A stretch of 64,000 nt of DNA, taken from the NCBI GenBank assembly GCA_017607445.1, contig JAEVHH010000006.1:1674001-1738000 (forward strand). Reading direction: 5' to 3'. Origin of the DNA: Histoplasma ohiense. Its lineage: Eukaryota; Ascomycota; Eurotiomycetes; Onygenales; Ajellomycetaceae. The notes under the pieces are model-generated. The model was not told the DNA's origin and did not search any database. It was given only the letters and a program-made list of their open reading frames with translations. How positions within the stretch are numbered: the first letter of the stretch is position 1; each line of letters begins with the position of its first letter. Made by a program: the position numbers and the translations under genes. Shown piece by piece: positions 22,078 to 34,565 of the stretch.

Positions 22078-22437
22078 AGTCATCTTCTGAGAAAATAAGG
22101 CAGTGATTGTATGTGTTCAACAAGGTTTCAAATTCTGTGAGCTATGATAGACTGAGTATTAGATCATACTCAAGATTTTGTATTTCATATATATATACAT
22201 TCTTTTTCTTATATTCTTCTACATTGACATTAAATCTTATTATGTTGTAGAAGGTGGATCCTTTGAGGCTGTCAAATTCACTGAGTTTATACAGTTTGAA
22301 AAAGAGAATATGCTGAAGCTTATGCTTCTCAATCAACTGAGTATTTATAAGAGTATAGTGAAGAAAACCACAATCTATCATTGCTTGTACATTGATTAAA
22401 CTATTTATAATAATAGAGATTATGATTGCATTCATTT
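22078..22437 (-). pseudogene. G6 linker and protease
   Basis: Reverse-strand Gypsy remnant. The linker start lies at 22078-22140, and the protease is open through about 22142-22441 with catalytic D-C-G (MIDCGFLHY) in place of DSG. It continues leftward in other copies into RT, but here it is cut by LINE B-2. Confidence 0.7.
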
Positions 22438-22862
22438 GCATTCTCTATTTGAATCTTCAGCTAGCTTTCTGCATCTTGAGCTTTTGTCTGTGTTTTAGAA
22501 TAAGAGCTCATCTTTTCTCTGTTCTTGCTTATCCACAGATGATGCAGTGTTCATATGTGTGAGAAGTTTACTCAGAGCAATTTTGTTCAGATATTGATTT
22601 ATGAAATGCTCTGATTTATTGCAGTGTATACAGACTTCTCTGATGATTCAGTTGATGATATTCTTCTCTGAGACATTAGAGATTCTCAGATGACTTGCAT
22701 TTATGTATGAAACTCAGTTTATTGATTCTGATTCAGAGATGAGAGACACTGCAGAGTGGTTTTAAATATACATATTTATTCAGCAGAATTCTCTGCAATT
22801 TTGAAGCACACAGAACTGAGACAGATTGTTGTTCAACAGATGAAAATCAGCACAGAATTTAC

Positions 22863-22874
22863 TATATATTGAGA
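22863..22874. repeat. SINE left target-site duplication
   Basis: tatatattgaga, identical to 23265-23276 on the other side of the SINE. Confidence 0.85.
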
Positions 22875-23264
22875 TTATTATTATTATTATTATTCCGTTA
22901 TACTCGTATGCAAGCAGCGCTTATGACGAGTCCTTGTGTGATGTTAAATACAGGCAAGAGTTGGTTATACCGGAGGAATGCTTAGTGTTGAACAGCACCA
23001 AGAATAACAAGAACATAGGAAAATTAATGAAAGACAGGATTGGTACATGCAATACAGGTTTCCAGCCCAGAAACAATAAGCTAAATCAGGTAGTAGGTCC
23101 GCCCGAAGGTACCTACTTGGCAAGTTCACATCCCATTATTTTAGGAGCTGAGAAGTTGGCTCCGGATGTAATGTTGTCCCCTGTGGGTTTCGAACCCACG
23201 CACCCTGGGTCCCCACACCAAGGCGCTACCTGGTGGCCGCATTACCCATTCGGCCACCGGGGCC
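22875..23264 (-). mobile_element. tRNA-derived SINE (390 bp), young
   Basis: Read on the reverse strand it starts GGCCCCGGTGGCCG and is tRNA-like over 89 nt (23264-23176). An A-box-like TGGCCGAATGGG lies at 23256-23245 and a perfect B box GGTTCGAAACC at 23196-23186. A near-complementary acceptor end closes it (GGCCCC against GGGGAC). The length fits a class II (Leu/Ser-type) tRNA ancestor. The body holds an inverted repeat around aggtacctac (about 23092-23118). The 3' end is (aat)n, the same tail type as LINE B, which probably mobilises it. Flanked by a 12-bp duplication. It keeps many CpG sites and is far more GC-rich than its surroundings, so it inserted recently or escapes the mutation process. 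RNA polymerase III would transcribe it. Confidence 0.85.
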
Positions 23265-23604
23265 TATATATTGAGAGCTTTGAACACTCTATACTTCAGT
23301 TGTACAGCTGAAAGTTCAAGTTTTTGAATAATATATTGATTTTGATAATATCATCTCAGTCTTATCTGTCTGTTTCTAGAAGTTTGTTATTAAATTCAGA
23401 AAGATAAGTTATCAGCACAACATTCATCTAACAAGTTTTATTAAATCAGTTTAATGTTTTGACTTAAAGTGTAGAATTGAGAAAGAGGAAGTTGAGTTGT
23501 TGAAAGACTAGCTCTGATATACACTGATTATTCTGACAGTGATTTATTCAGAGTTGAAATTTCACTAACACATCATCATTCAATTTGCTATGAATATATC
23601 ATAC

Positions 23605-24139
23605 TGTAACGGGCGTACTTCGATTAACGATTTGGTACTATTCTAATTACAGATTATGAATTGATTAAGAAAAGAAAGAGAAAAGAAATCAGAAGAAAAG
23701 ATTGTATGAAGAGGGTTCTTATAGAGAGAAATTTGAGATGAAAGAATATCAGAAGCTGCTCCACAGTGAAGTACAGAGCAGAAGAATGTTAAGAGCTACA
23801 CAGAAGAATTGTTAGAAACTATACAAGTGCAGAGTATGAAATGAAAGAATCATTGAAAGCTATATGAAAGAATTGTTAGAAACTATATAAGTGTGAAGTA
23901 TGAAATGAACAAATCATTGAAAGCTACATAAAAGAATCATTAGAGACTATGCAAGCATGAAGCACAGAGTAGAAAAATGTTAAGAGTTACACAGAAGAAT
24001 TGTTAGAGACTATACAAGCACAGAGCACAGAGCAGAAAAACATTAAAAGTTATATGAGATTATAATGATCAGAAACAAGCAGATGCAGAAGAGGAGTTGA
24101 TTGTATAAGTTAATTACTAACAGATACTAATTCATCACA
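23605..24139 (-). repeat. G3 3' LTR (535 bp)
   Basis: Reverse LTR. Its left end, TGTAACGGGCGTACTTCG, is CpG-intact for about 20 bases; the rest is decayed. It is followed at 24140 by the complement of the polypurine tract (tcatcctcttcta) and the chromodomain, which identifies it as the 3' LTR. catac at 23600-23604 is the candidate target duplication. Confidence 0.85.
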
Positions 24140-25122
24140 TCATCCTCTTCTATCAGAGTGAGTGAGGACTTGTAGATATTGAGAGTGGTGATATTCTTCA
24201 AGACAGACACAGATTTCCAGATTGAACAATTGTATTCTATTTATTTGACAAGATATTCACAGCAGCAGTGATTGATTCTATCATTGAGAATTGCTTCAAT
24301 CTTCTACTCAAGTTCATTATCTTCTTCTACAATGACAGATGACTGTCAATTAAAGATTCTCTGTGAGAGGAATGGATTCTCAACTGTGGATCAGAGCAGG
24401 TTTGTATGAAAGATGTTGTGAATATCAGACAGAGTGTCAAGTTGATAATCATGTGTGTCTAGCACTTTCTTCACTGTATACTTGATATGATGATAATCTA
24501 GTATATGTGAGAGACAGTCTGTTCTTATGTTCTTGAGATTCAGTCAGACTTTGTTTTCTACATAATATTGAATCACAGAACTTTTTCTGATATTCATTTG
24601 ATTTTCATAATCTTACTGAATACTGATCATTGAAGCTTCTGATCATTTATGAACTTTCTTCAACTTACTCACAATGTTCTCTGCTGTCTGTATAAAGCTG
24701 TGAATGTACACAGTTTCTCAGAGAGTCTCAGAGAAGTTCAGAATCTTTAAGTTGTATCTGTGTAGAAGAAAAAATGAGCTTACATCTGTTGTAATGAAAT
24801 CTCAACTGTTAATTATAATCTCAGTATGTGACAGCAGATTGCTTCAGTTATCTTGTGTGTAATTGCAGAACTTTCAGAGAATGTTTTTTATCATTTATAT
24901 CATTCTCTCAGTAGCTTCATCAGTCTCTGAGTGATACACTGTTGATAACTTTCATTCAATTCTTAGTAATTGACATACACAGACTCAGAGTGCACTGATG
25001 AATTGACTGTCTCTATCTGACACAATGAATGAAGGCAGACTGTGTATACAATAAAACAGGCTTCTGATGAAAGCATCTACAACTACTTCAGTATTCATCT
25101 TGTCACAGAGCTGTAGTATTAC
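24140..25122 (-). pseudogene. G3 chromodomain and integrase C-terminal half
   Basis: Reverse strand. The polypurine tract complement is followed by the chromodomain (about 24150-24340), the integrase tail and the core. The region to about 25050 holds the S-D-R-D-S-Q and S-T-A-Y blocks seen in the other copies. Broken by TGA. Split from the rest of the integrase by the solo LTR at 25123. Confidence 0.75.
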
Positions 25123-25655
25123 TGTGATGGGTTAGCATCTGTTAGTAATTAACTTACACAATCAACTCCTCTTCTGCACCTGCTTGATTCTGGCTGTTGT
25201 GATCTCATGTAACTCTCAATGTTCTTCCACTCTGTGCTCCGCACTCATGTAGTTTCTAACAATTCTTTCATGTAGCTTTTAACATTCTTTCACTCCATGC
25301 TCTGCATTTGTGTAGTCTCTAATGATTCTTCTGCATAGCTTCTAACATTCTTTCACTCTGTGTTCCACACTTGTATAGTCTCTAATGATTCTTCTGTGTA
25401 GCTCTCAATGATTCCCTCATCTCACACTCTGCACTTGCATAGTTTCTAACAATTCTTACATATATCTCTTAATGTTCTTCCATTCCATGCTCCACTGTGG
25501 AGTGGCTTCTGATATTCTTTTGCTCTGAACTTTCCTCTATAAAAACTCTCTTTGTACAATCTTTTCTTCTGATTTCTTTTCTCTTTCTTTTCTTAATCAA
25601 TTCATAATCTGTATTAGAATAGTGCTAGATCATTAATCGAAGTACGCCCGTTACA
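25123..25655 (+). repeat. solo LTR in G3 integrase (533 bp)
   Basis: Forward LTR flanked by the 5-bp duplication attac (25118-25122 and 25656-25660). TGTGATGGG to GCCCGTTACA. It retains a few CpG sites near its right end. Confidence 0.9.
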
Positions 25656-25660
25656 ATTAC

Positions 25661-27086
25661 ACTTTTACTGAGTTAGTTGACAATGACTAGAATGTTTGTA
25701 GAATCTCTGCTTTTGAATAAAAAAACTGCAAAATCAATAGTTATATCATATCAAGTTCAGTTGAGAACAGATAGAGGCTTCAGCATCTTTTTTTGATATT
25801 CACATCATATCATCACTGAGCTGCAGAAATCACAGTTGTGTATGAACAGATGTATATTTTTCAACATATCTGATCAGTAGAATTTTCAGACAACAATGTT
25901 GTATATAATTTTGCATTCTGAGTGCTTGATCATTGACAAGTCATGAATTTCTTGTATGATCTGTGTTTATAGAGATTCTGAATCAGAGATTCATCATCTA
26001 TCTCAAAAGCATAAACAGTTGTTATCATCAATCAAATATACTGAAATATTTATTCTTGAGTATATGTCTGTGAGGAATTGAGATGTTTTGCTTCATACAG
26101 CTTCAGCAGTTTGTTGTCAGAATTCATCTGCTTCTACTACTAGTCTTCATTGTTCTTCAAGTGAGGATTTTTGAGCTTGGAACTGATTGATATGTATATG
26201 AGATTCATCTGATTGTATAGAACTTTCTATGATTACAGAGTTGATTAATCAATACTCTCAGTATTTTCATCTGTCATTCAAGTCATCAGATGATACATTT
26301 TATTTTTGATGAAACAGAGTATTTACAAGAATGTTCTCTACTTCAGATCAATAACAAATTGTGAACAAAAAATAGCTAAGAAATAATGATCAACACATAT
26401 ATCTCTCAGTAAGCTTATAAGTGATTGTGAAGTACTTTAGATTCTTATGATCAGTAACAATCTCAAATCTCTTGACACTCATAAGTTCAGATTCTCATTC
26501 TTCAAGACATTGTATGATCAGAAGAAGTTTCTTATTGTAGATCTTATAGTTGCATTCAGTGAGTGACATCTTTTTCAAAATGAAGACACAAGATTGTAGA
26601 ACATTTTCATTATTATATTGCATCAATATCTCATCTACTATATAATCTGAGATGTCTGTTTCAAGAATTGTATGCTTATCTGAATTGAATGATTGCAGCA
26701 TTGAGACATTTGTGAACATACACTTCAGCTTTTTGAATACTGTGTCTGCTTTATCAGTTCATTGAAATACAGCATCTTTTCAGATCAGATCTGTGAGTGA
26801 TCATACAATATCAGAGAAGTTCTTAATAAATCTTCAGTAGAAGTTAACAAACTCTAAAAAGCTTTTAGTCTCTTTTACTGAGACTGATGTCTCTCAGTTG
26901 AGAATTGCTTTTATCTTCTGAGAATTCATGTGTATATCTTTTTCAGCTTTGATGATGAATTCTAGATACATTATAGACTTGATCTTGAAGTTGCATTTGT
27001 CAATGTTCACTTGCAGTTCAGCTTTTCATAGATGATCAAGCACTTGTCATACATGCTTGCAGTACTCAGTGAACAATTCATCAGTG
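25661..27086 (-). pseudogene. G3 integrase N-part, RNase H and RT C-part
   Basis: Reverse strand. The integrase zinc-binding region lies at about 25840-25900. RNase H is open at 26495-26719, with SFNSDKHTILETDISDYIVDE (family: a DASD-type motif) and [15 protein letters not shown] downstream of the catalytic motif runs to 27086, where LINE A-2 begins. The catalytic YIDD of this same RT is on the far side of the insertion, at 61133-61144. Confidence 0.75.
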
Positions 27087-28000
27087 TTTGTTTGTTTGTT
27101 TGTTTGTATTAGTTTAACATTCTGAAGAAAACATGAGCAGTGTCTGTGTTTCAGAAGCCTTCTGAAGGATATGAAGATATGCTATGCTGAAGAGATTTCT
27201 ATATACACAGAGAGAGAGAAAACAGAATTCAGATGACAATTCTTGAGAAGACTCAGCTCATTGAAAAGGATTTTACTGAGCTGTGCATTCACTTCTGATC
27301 TGATGTATGATCATTTATAATGAAGCTATAGTGTGGCTTCTGAGAGGACTGCTGCTGCTGTGTTTGAAAGACTTTATAGTGAATGAAGAGAGATAACTCT
27401 CTCAGTTGATCTGAGAACTGTCTGTGCTTCTAACAACAGAAGAAAGACAGATGAGATAAACAAAAGAAAAGAGAAAAAATAAATGTTCTGAAAAGAAAAA
27501 TAAAGAGAAAAATGAAGAAAAAACTGTATCATCTGTGACATCTTGCAGTCACATAATCTGACACAAATCTGAGAAGAGAGAGAAAAGAGAGTATTGAAGA
27601 AGATTGTGAGAGAAAAGAAGTAAAGAGAGACAGAGAGAGCAGTGAGAAGAGAGAAGAAAAATGCTTAAGTCAATAGAGATCAGAATCAGTGAAGAAAAGC
27701 AAAGCAGAGTGTGTATAGATACTGTGCTGACAGCTGAGAGCATATTGACTGAATCAGCATACAGACTGTACTGATTATGCCACAGTTAGTTGAAACAGAT
27801 AAGTCAACTGTGCTGATTGAATCATTTACATCAGTTGAATTGATGGAACTGATTGCACTGATTGTATCAATTGTACTGTTTGTACTGATTGCATTGATTG
27901 AATCTATTGTACTGATTGAATCAGTTGTACTGAATATTGTGCTATCTGTACTGTCTGTATAGACTTGGAACTGCTGTGGGGGGCTGTCAGATAATGTGTG
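27087..28000 (-). other. LINE A-2 3' UTR with tail and 9-bp minisatellite
   Basis: From the left: aaac tail complement (27087-27110), purine-rich complement of the pyrimidine tracts (about 27470-27670), and the 9-bp array (about 27795-27945; units tgattgaac/tgtactgat type). Open frames on either strand are by-products of the repeat. Confidence 0.65.
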
Positions 28001-31000
28001 TTCAAACAGTTGTGTTATCTTATGCAGTACTGTGTGTAGAACTGTGTGTGATCAAGCAGTTCTACAAAGTCTGTAGAGATCAGAGACTCTAGATAGACAA
28101 CTGCTGTTGCTTGATTGTATAACTGTGCTGCTGATCTTTTGAGTCAGTGAGAAAGATGTCTCTGTAAGTATTGACAGAGTATCAAATATTCTGAGCTTTT
28201 GTTGTATTCACAGACACAGATGAGTCTCACATCTGCATGCTGAAAGCATCTATGATATCAGAAGAAGTTCTCATGAGAGAAGTGAAGTATGAATCAGTGA
28301 TGAAGAATATATCATAGCATAATGAGCTCTGAAGAGATCTTTATTTGATATTCCACAGTCAGTCTACTGAATCTTCAGCTTTGATATCAGTCAGAAAGCT
28401 TTTCACAGACTCTACTTCATCACTCTTACTCTGTTTTTTAATTGAGCTACTTGACCACTGTGTGGACTTCACTGACTGTGAGCATGACTTCAAGTTTATA
28501 GACTGAGACTGTAGTAGATGAGACTGTCTGTTTAGTCAGATGATCTACTTTCTCATTACTCTCTATTTTCATATACTCAGAGACTCATTTCAGATTCATA
28601 TTATGTTGTCTGAGAAGCTTGTGACAGTGACTGTAGACTCAGTTTGAGAAGACTGCTGCACTGCTCTGTATGTTTCAGATGACTGAGATATTGTCAAGAC
28701 AGAGTCAGATCTGAAAGCTGATGCTGTCATCTGTGACACAGAGTAGAAGCTTCACCACACACTCTAATACACAGCAGACATCAACTGTCTCAGTGTTGAA
28801 GATATGTAATATAGAGCTCAGTACAGCTGAGAAGCTGATCAGCTGTTTGTTTCTCTGATAGACTATGAAGTTATAGTTCATTCATCTGCTGTTATCAAAA
28901 ATCTGTTCTGATTCATTCAAGAAAATATATAGATCTGTTGAAGATTGATTTCTTTATCATTTTTTGAATATCTGAATAGTATTTTTTTTATCTATATCTT
29001 CTGTGGAATCTGTTCTGCATCTCTCTAAGTAGTGTGAGATGATAAGTGTGAATTTATTGACTGCAGACAGCAGCACTCTCAATCTCTGAATTTTGATCTT
29101 TGAATACTGCTGAGTTTCAGTCTCTTTTCTATATATAATCATTGAAGAAGCTATCTGTAAAGTCAGTGAGTGTCTCTCATTTATCATCTAAAGTTTTGTC
29201 ATGAAATGTATTTTGATCTTCTTCAGAGCTATCATTGCTGATGAGAGTTCAGCATTCTGATATAGAGTTGTGATGAGTATTGTATAAAAAACTGAAAGAA
29301 TTTCTCTGACTGTCATGATAAGCATTTTTTCAACTGTTTTTATATATTATTTTAGATGAGAGCTGATCTTCTCACTTCTGTCTATATATCTTACTGACTG
29401 CATGCAGCTGCTATATCAGATCTCTATGATATAGAGCAGTGAGAGAATCATGCAGATGATGACTGTTTTCTGCAGAGCATCTGCTGAAAGCTTATCTCTG
29501 ATCTTTTTTAGATTTTGAATATACTGAGTCACAGCTTTTGTCTTCTTTGTCTGAGTAGAGATGTATAATCTTCAGATGAGTCTTCTGTCAAAGTGTACAC
29601 TCAATCAATGAAATGCTGACTTCTGTTCAGCTGAGACAGTGACAGAGTGTATGATCAGATTCTCTGATATAATCACTGATGATGTTTTATTGTATTGCTT
29701 TCTTGTGAGATGGATCATCTCAAGTTTCTCTGATATAAAGATCATTCTATTTGTCTTCCTCCATCTCAGAATACTCTGTATATCATGGCTGAAAAGAGTA
29801 GTATTGTTGTTAAGTAAGTGTGTAGTCTGTCAAGTGTTCAGATCATCTGTATAGTTAAAGTGCAATTCTGAATTCTATCACAGCAGCTCTGTCAGATACA
29901 GAAGAAACAGTATTGATGACAGAGAAGATTTCTGTAATATATCATATTGTATCTGATATGCTGCTGTGATGGTTCTCTTCAGCTGAATCTGAACTTTGTG
30001 TTCAGTGAGAAAGCTGTCAATGAGTTGTAGCAGTTTGTGCAGTCATCTCTGTTGCATCATCTGCTGAAGCAGCTGTCTGTGCAGCACAGCATCAAAAACA
30101 CTCTGCACATTCATTGTGATTATGAATATCTTCTTGTTTTGTGTGAAGACTGTCTTCATCTCATGAGTGAAAGCAGCTATCAGATTCATTGCAGATTGTC
30201 TGAATAGTGTCTCTTTATACTGTGAGCTGATTACATTATGAATGAGTGCTGTGTACATCAGTTGTTTTGCAATGATGTATTTCAGCTCTTTGAAGATTAC
30301 TGAAAGAAAAGTAATGAATCTTCAGAAGTGAACTGAGCTTCTGTCTCTTTTATCTATCTTGAATATCATTGTCATTTCTGTCAGCTTTCAGATTTGTAGA
30401 AAGTGACAGAGTTGAAGACAGCAGTTGTATAGCTGCTGTATAAAAAGAGATATATACTGTCAGTATATCTTGAGCAGCTGCACTGTGATTTCATCTGTGT
30501 CTGAAGAGATACTCTGTACTTCAATGATGTTGCACTCTATCTTCTTTATCTTGATTCAGAGATTTCAGAACAGATTTCTTATGCTGCTTCAATACTCATT
30601 ATTCAGTGAATTGTACTTCAGATCATCAGCTGAGTTGAATTGCTTTAAAATAATTTGTTGAAATGTTTCAGCTTTGACAGCTGTCTCTTCTATAATCTGA
30701 TTCTCAATCATCAGAGAGAATGCTCTGAGATTGAGCTTCAGCTTATGTTATGCTATCATCTGATACAGATCTCTGTCATCTTATTAATCATCTGTTTTTA
30801 GTATACATACTTGATTTTGCATACTATATTCTTGAATCAATGCTTTGTGGTTTCTGTCTGATGAGTAGTGAGCTCTCAATGTGCTTTTTGACAGTCTGCT
30901 GTTTATCAGAGAGCTGTAGTCTGTTTTTGTTGCACTGACTTACTGACTATCTGAGCTGCAGTCAGAAAATTCTGAGTGAAGTGCTGAATCAGATCATCAA

Positions 31001-31978
31001 ACTATATCACATTCTCAACTCTATCTGAGCAAAGTATATTCATCATAAAATCTCTGACAAAATCTGCAAAGAGCTTCAGCTGAAAGTCTATGACTTTAAT
31101 CTGAGTACTGCTCTGCTGTGTCTGAGATGTTGTTGATAGTATAGTAATCATGGACTGATGATCTGAGCTGCAATGTAAATCTTGATGCACTGAAGTGAAA
31201 GCAAAGATCACATTGAAGAAGATGAGATCAATTATATAATCTGCTATATGAATTGAAATGTCTATCTCTTCCACAAAGTTCATTCTGTGTTCACTGATCC
31301 ACTGAACAAGCTCCTCTTCTCAGTGCAGATTCACTGCCTCTGATTCAAAGACATCATATCATACATTGAAATCCTCACCTACTAGACAGCAGGCTGATGG
31401 GCTCAAATTGATCAGATAGTTCATGACTGTGTCTGTCTCAGACTGTCTGTACACATTGAGAATGTGGTAGTCATTGACACTGATTCACAGCAGATTTCTG
31501 TTTTGCACAGATTGATATTGCTGTGCTTTTATTTTTGAATTTTTATATATATATATTATGATTTGAAATCTCTTCTTCTCTTGCTGTTTCAGATTAGTGT
31601 TATTTCAGTGATCTATAGATGCAAAGCACTCATATGCTGAGTGATTAGAAGTCTTGATATCAGAGTGTGTGTAAGACTTCTATATACAGATCATTTCACA
31701 GCTCTGCTTGAAAGTAAGCTGTAGAACTGCTGTGTGACAGAGAACTGCTCTGACTGTATTTGCTCAGAAGATCTGCAGAGAGTGATTTTTCTGCTGATTG
31801 TTTCTATAACATCAGCTGTATTGCTGATGTTGATGTTTTAGTATAAGAAGTTACTTGATAAGCTGCTGTCAAAATTCATCTGTGAAATGAGGTTGAAGAG
31901 TTTCAGATCTGTTGTTCACATACTGAGACTAGACTATTCTTTGACTGTTTGACTATGCTGCTGCTCTGCTGTGTGAGC
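28001..31978 (-). pseudogene. LINE A-2 ORF2: endonuclease, RT, RNase H
   Basis: Reverse strand. The Cys/His tail lies at about 28150-28220 and RNase H at about 28530-28930. RT has Y-T-D-D at 29853-29842 and motif A around the open stretch 30258-30043 (MNVQSVFDAVL). The endonuclease is open at 31283-31002 (IDLIFFNVIFAFTSV, SSDHQS). Many TGA breaks. Same domain order as A-1 and A-3. Confidence 0.75.
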
Positions 31979-34137
31979 ATGATATTCAACTTGCAAAGAA
32001 TGAAAAAATGGTTACAACTGCAATGTTTATTGATATAAAAGGTGCATTTGATTGTGTTTCACTTTCTCAAATGATCAATACTTTGATAGAACTGAGAATG
32101 CCAAAGTCTCTCATTAAGTGGATTATCTGTTTCATGTTAAAAAGAACTATTCAGTTGCTTTTTGATGGAATGAGACAAGATATAACAGATATTGAGATAG
32201 GAGTTCCTCAGAGTTCCTCAGTCTCACCCATTTTGTTTGCTATATTTATCAAGTTTCTATTTATTGATAGACAAATGGCAATTATGGTGAGAACTCCAAG
32301 CTATGTGGATGATTTAGACCTAGTTGTAAGCTCAGAATCAATTGTGAATAACTGCAATTTGATTGAGCAAGCAGCAACTGAAATGATTGAAAAAGCAAAA
32401 TCAAAAAACATTATTTTTGATATGAACAAAACTGAATTAATTCATTTTTATCCAAATTTCAGAGAAAAAGATACTGAAGTTAAGCTGTTAAATCATTCAA
32501 TTAAATCTAAAAACTCAGTCAGATGGCTTGGTGTCTGGTTAGATTCTCAATTGAATTTTAAATCTCATGTGCAAATAAAAACTGCAAATGCTGAAAGAAT
32601 TTTAAACAGTATATTGAGGCTTTCAAATACTGAAAGAGGTCTGATATTTCAAGCAATGAGACAATTATATATTGCCTGTGTGACCTCTGTTTCAGATTAT
32701 GCAGTTCAGGTGTGGTGGAGAGATCAAAAACACTTTATAGAAAGGTTTCAAAAACTTCAAAACTCAGCTTTAAGAAAGATTCTAGAAGTATTCAAAACTA
32801 CTTCAATTAAAGCTATGGAAATTGAAGCCCCTATTTCTCCTCCACAAGTGAGATTTGATAAAATCTGTATGAATTATGCTCTCAGAATTATGAAGCTATA
32901 TTCACATCATTCTATTAGAAAGAGAGTTTCAAGTTCTTTTCCAAATGAGTCAAATGGATTAGAATTAGATTGGGAACTTTATCTTGATTGGAATGAGACT
33001 GATTTATCTGAAAATTCAAGTTCTTTACAAAGAAGAAGGATATCATCTCAGTTATTTAGAATTTGCTCAATGATTAATAACTGTTTCTCTAGTTTAAATG
33101 TAGAGAGAGTAGCTATTGAAAATCTCTCTTCTTGGAAGAAAAGTCTTGATAATCTTGTTGATTTAAACATTAGTCAACTTTCAAAAGAAGATCAGACTCA
33201 AGAACATTTAAAGCTTTTGAAACAAATGAAAAATAAAGCAATTCTTATATACACTGATGGCTCAAAATGTGAGAAAACAGGCAATCTTGGAGCTGGAATA
33301 GCATATTCAGAAAATGATAAAAACTATATTCTTGATTCTTGGCAAATTGGAAAAGAGTCAGAAGTTATTAATGCTGAATTATTTGCAATTTCAAGAACTT
33401 TCAAGTTGATTGAAATGAAGTTTGAACAATGAAAAAGATTTGAGTATATTTGAATATTCTCTGATAGTCAAACAGAGTTTAAAAGACTTCAAAGTAATAA
33501 AATCAGCAGTGAACAGTCAATGCTAGAGCTGATTTTGAAAAGTCTTCAAAATATTCAAAGAAAAATCTCACTCAATTGTTCTATTCATCTTCACTGGGTG
33601 CCTGCTCACATGGGTATATATGGCAATGAAATGGCTGATAAAGCTGCAAAAAGAGCCACTGAGTTAGAAGTCTGCTGTCAAAGAATTGTAACATGGTCTT
33701 TTATTAAAAGAAGAATAAGAGAATTATGTTTACAAAAGTGGCAAGATGTCTGGTTCATGCAAAGAAAAAGTGTGCATTATTCCAGATTTGAAACTAAGCC
33801 AAAGTAGAAGACTTGCTCAATAAAGTGTAAGAAGAAACTTTTTGCTACAATAATGCAGCTAAAGCTTGGACATGGATATTTCAAATCATATTTAGCAAAG
33901 TTTAAAGATGATTTAAATGATCTATATTCAGATTGTCAGTTATATGAAAATCCAGAGCATCTTCTGTTACTTTGTACAAAGTATTCAGAACTAAGATTGA
34001 GACTGAGAGAGAAGTATCAACTGAATCAGTTAAGTTTGAGTTTATTATTCAATACAAAAGCTGAAAATATGTTCTTAATTGAATATTTAAATGAGTCAAA
34101 TGTTGCTACAAGAGCTTGTTTGAATAGTGTCACTTGA
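31979..34137 (+). pseudogene. LINE B-1 ORF2 remnant: RT (from motif A), RNase H, Cys/His tail
   Basis: The frame enters from the truncated 5' end (HDIQLAKNEKM) and is open to 33429. RT motif A is FIDIKGAFD (about 32024-32050). Motif B is GVPQSSSVSPILF, where the family has G after PQ. Motif C is Y-V-D-D at 32302-32313. RNase H begins IYTDGSKCEKTG (about 33248-33285) and ends with WVPAHMGIYGNEMADKAAKRA (within 33595-33665). A C-terminal CX..HX..C segment, CQLYENPEHLLLLC, lies at about 33934-33975. Only three premature stops are seen, 33430-33432, 33451-33453 (both TGA) and 33805-33807 (TAG), at positions that fit lost Trp codons. Without the 5' half it cannot be autonomous. Confidence 0.85.
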
Positions 34138-34551
34138 TGATATTTAGATCAGTTGTTTTTGTTTATTTTATTTTAATCTTTTCTTTAACTTTATTTATTT
34201 TTAATTTTCATTTGTTTCAAGCAATTTGCTTCATTATTTGTTGATAATAGTCATTGCAAATGTTTTTTTTTTCTTTTCTGTTGATTTTTAATAGCTGCTG
34301 TCTTTTATAATATTTATTTCCTTTGTTTTGAAGTTGAGTTGTGCTAACCCATTGACATTCTTTTGATTTTATTTTTGGATTGAATAGTTTGAATAGTTGT
34401 TTGATTCTGGGCTGGAATTCTGTTAATGCATGTGTCAAATTGTTTTTGTATATTAGAATATTCTTGATTTGAAAAATCCTGAAGTATTTCAGGTAGATGT
34501 CATAGTCACTGACTGTATACATCTATAATTGAAGAATAATAATAATAATAA
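34138..34551 (+). other. LINE B-1 3' UTR and (taa)n tail
   Basis: AT-rich region with no forward frame. The reverse open frame at 34217-34522 is seen also in B-2 and is taken as chance. The tail gaagaataataataat is the same type as the SINE tail at 22875. Confidence 0.6.
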
Positions 34552-34565
34552 TCTGCTGTGTGAGC

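Larger units (their letters stand above)
22438..23604 (-). pseudogene. G6 gag, interrupted by a SINE
   Basis: Reverse gag with the tail and zinc-knuckle region at about 22500-22680 and the central region up to 23604. The SINE at 22875-23264 splits it, and G3 cuts it at 23605. Frequent stops. The sequence closely parallels 52500-52899 plus 59631-59920 of G4. Confidence 0.75.
31979..34551 (+). mobile_element. LINE B-1: 5'-truncated but well preserved LINE
   Basis: The element is 2573 bp, flanked by the 14-bp duplication tctgctgtgtgagc (31965-31978 and 34552-34565). It begins inside RT and ends with (taa)n at about 34535-34551. 5' truncation with target duplication is the normal outcome of incomplete target-primed reverse transcription. 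It belongs to a different family from LINE A. It has kept most TGG codons, so it is younger than its surroundings. Confidence 0.9.

Noticed and set aside
23176..23264. A stand-alone tRNA gene on the reverse strand
   Set aside because: The tRNA-like part is fused to a SINE body and (aat)n tail, and the whole 390 bp is enclosed by a 12-bp target duplication. The acceptor stem is imperfect.
22934..23311. Open frame of 125 codons on the forward strand
   Set aside because: It runs through the SINE (antisense to its tRNA head) into G6 gag; no protein family or conservation.
34217..34522. Reverse-strand protein of 101 residues, also present at 21763-22047
   Set aside because: It lies antisense in the 3' UTR of LINE B; being in both copies only reflects the shared LINE sequence.
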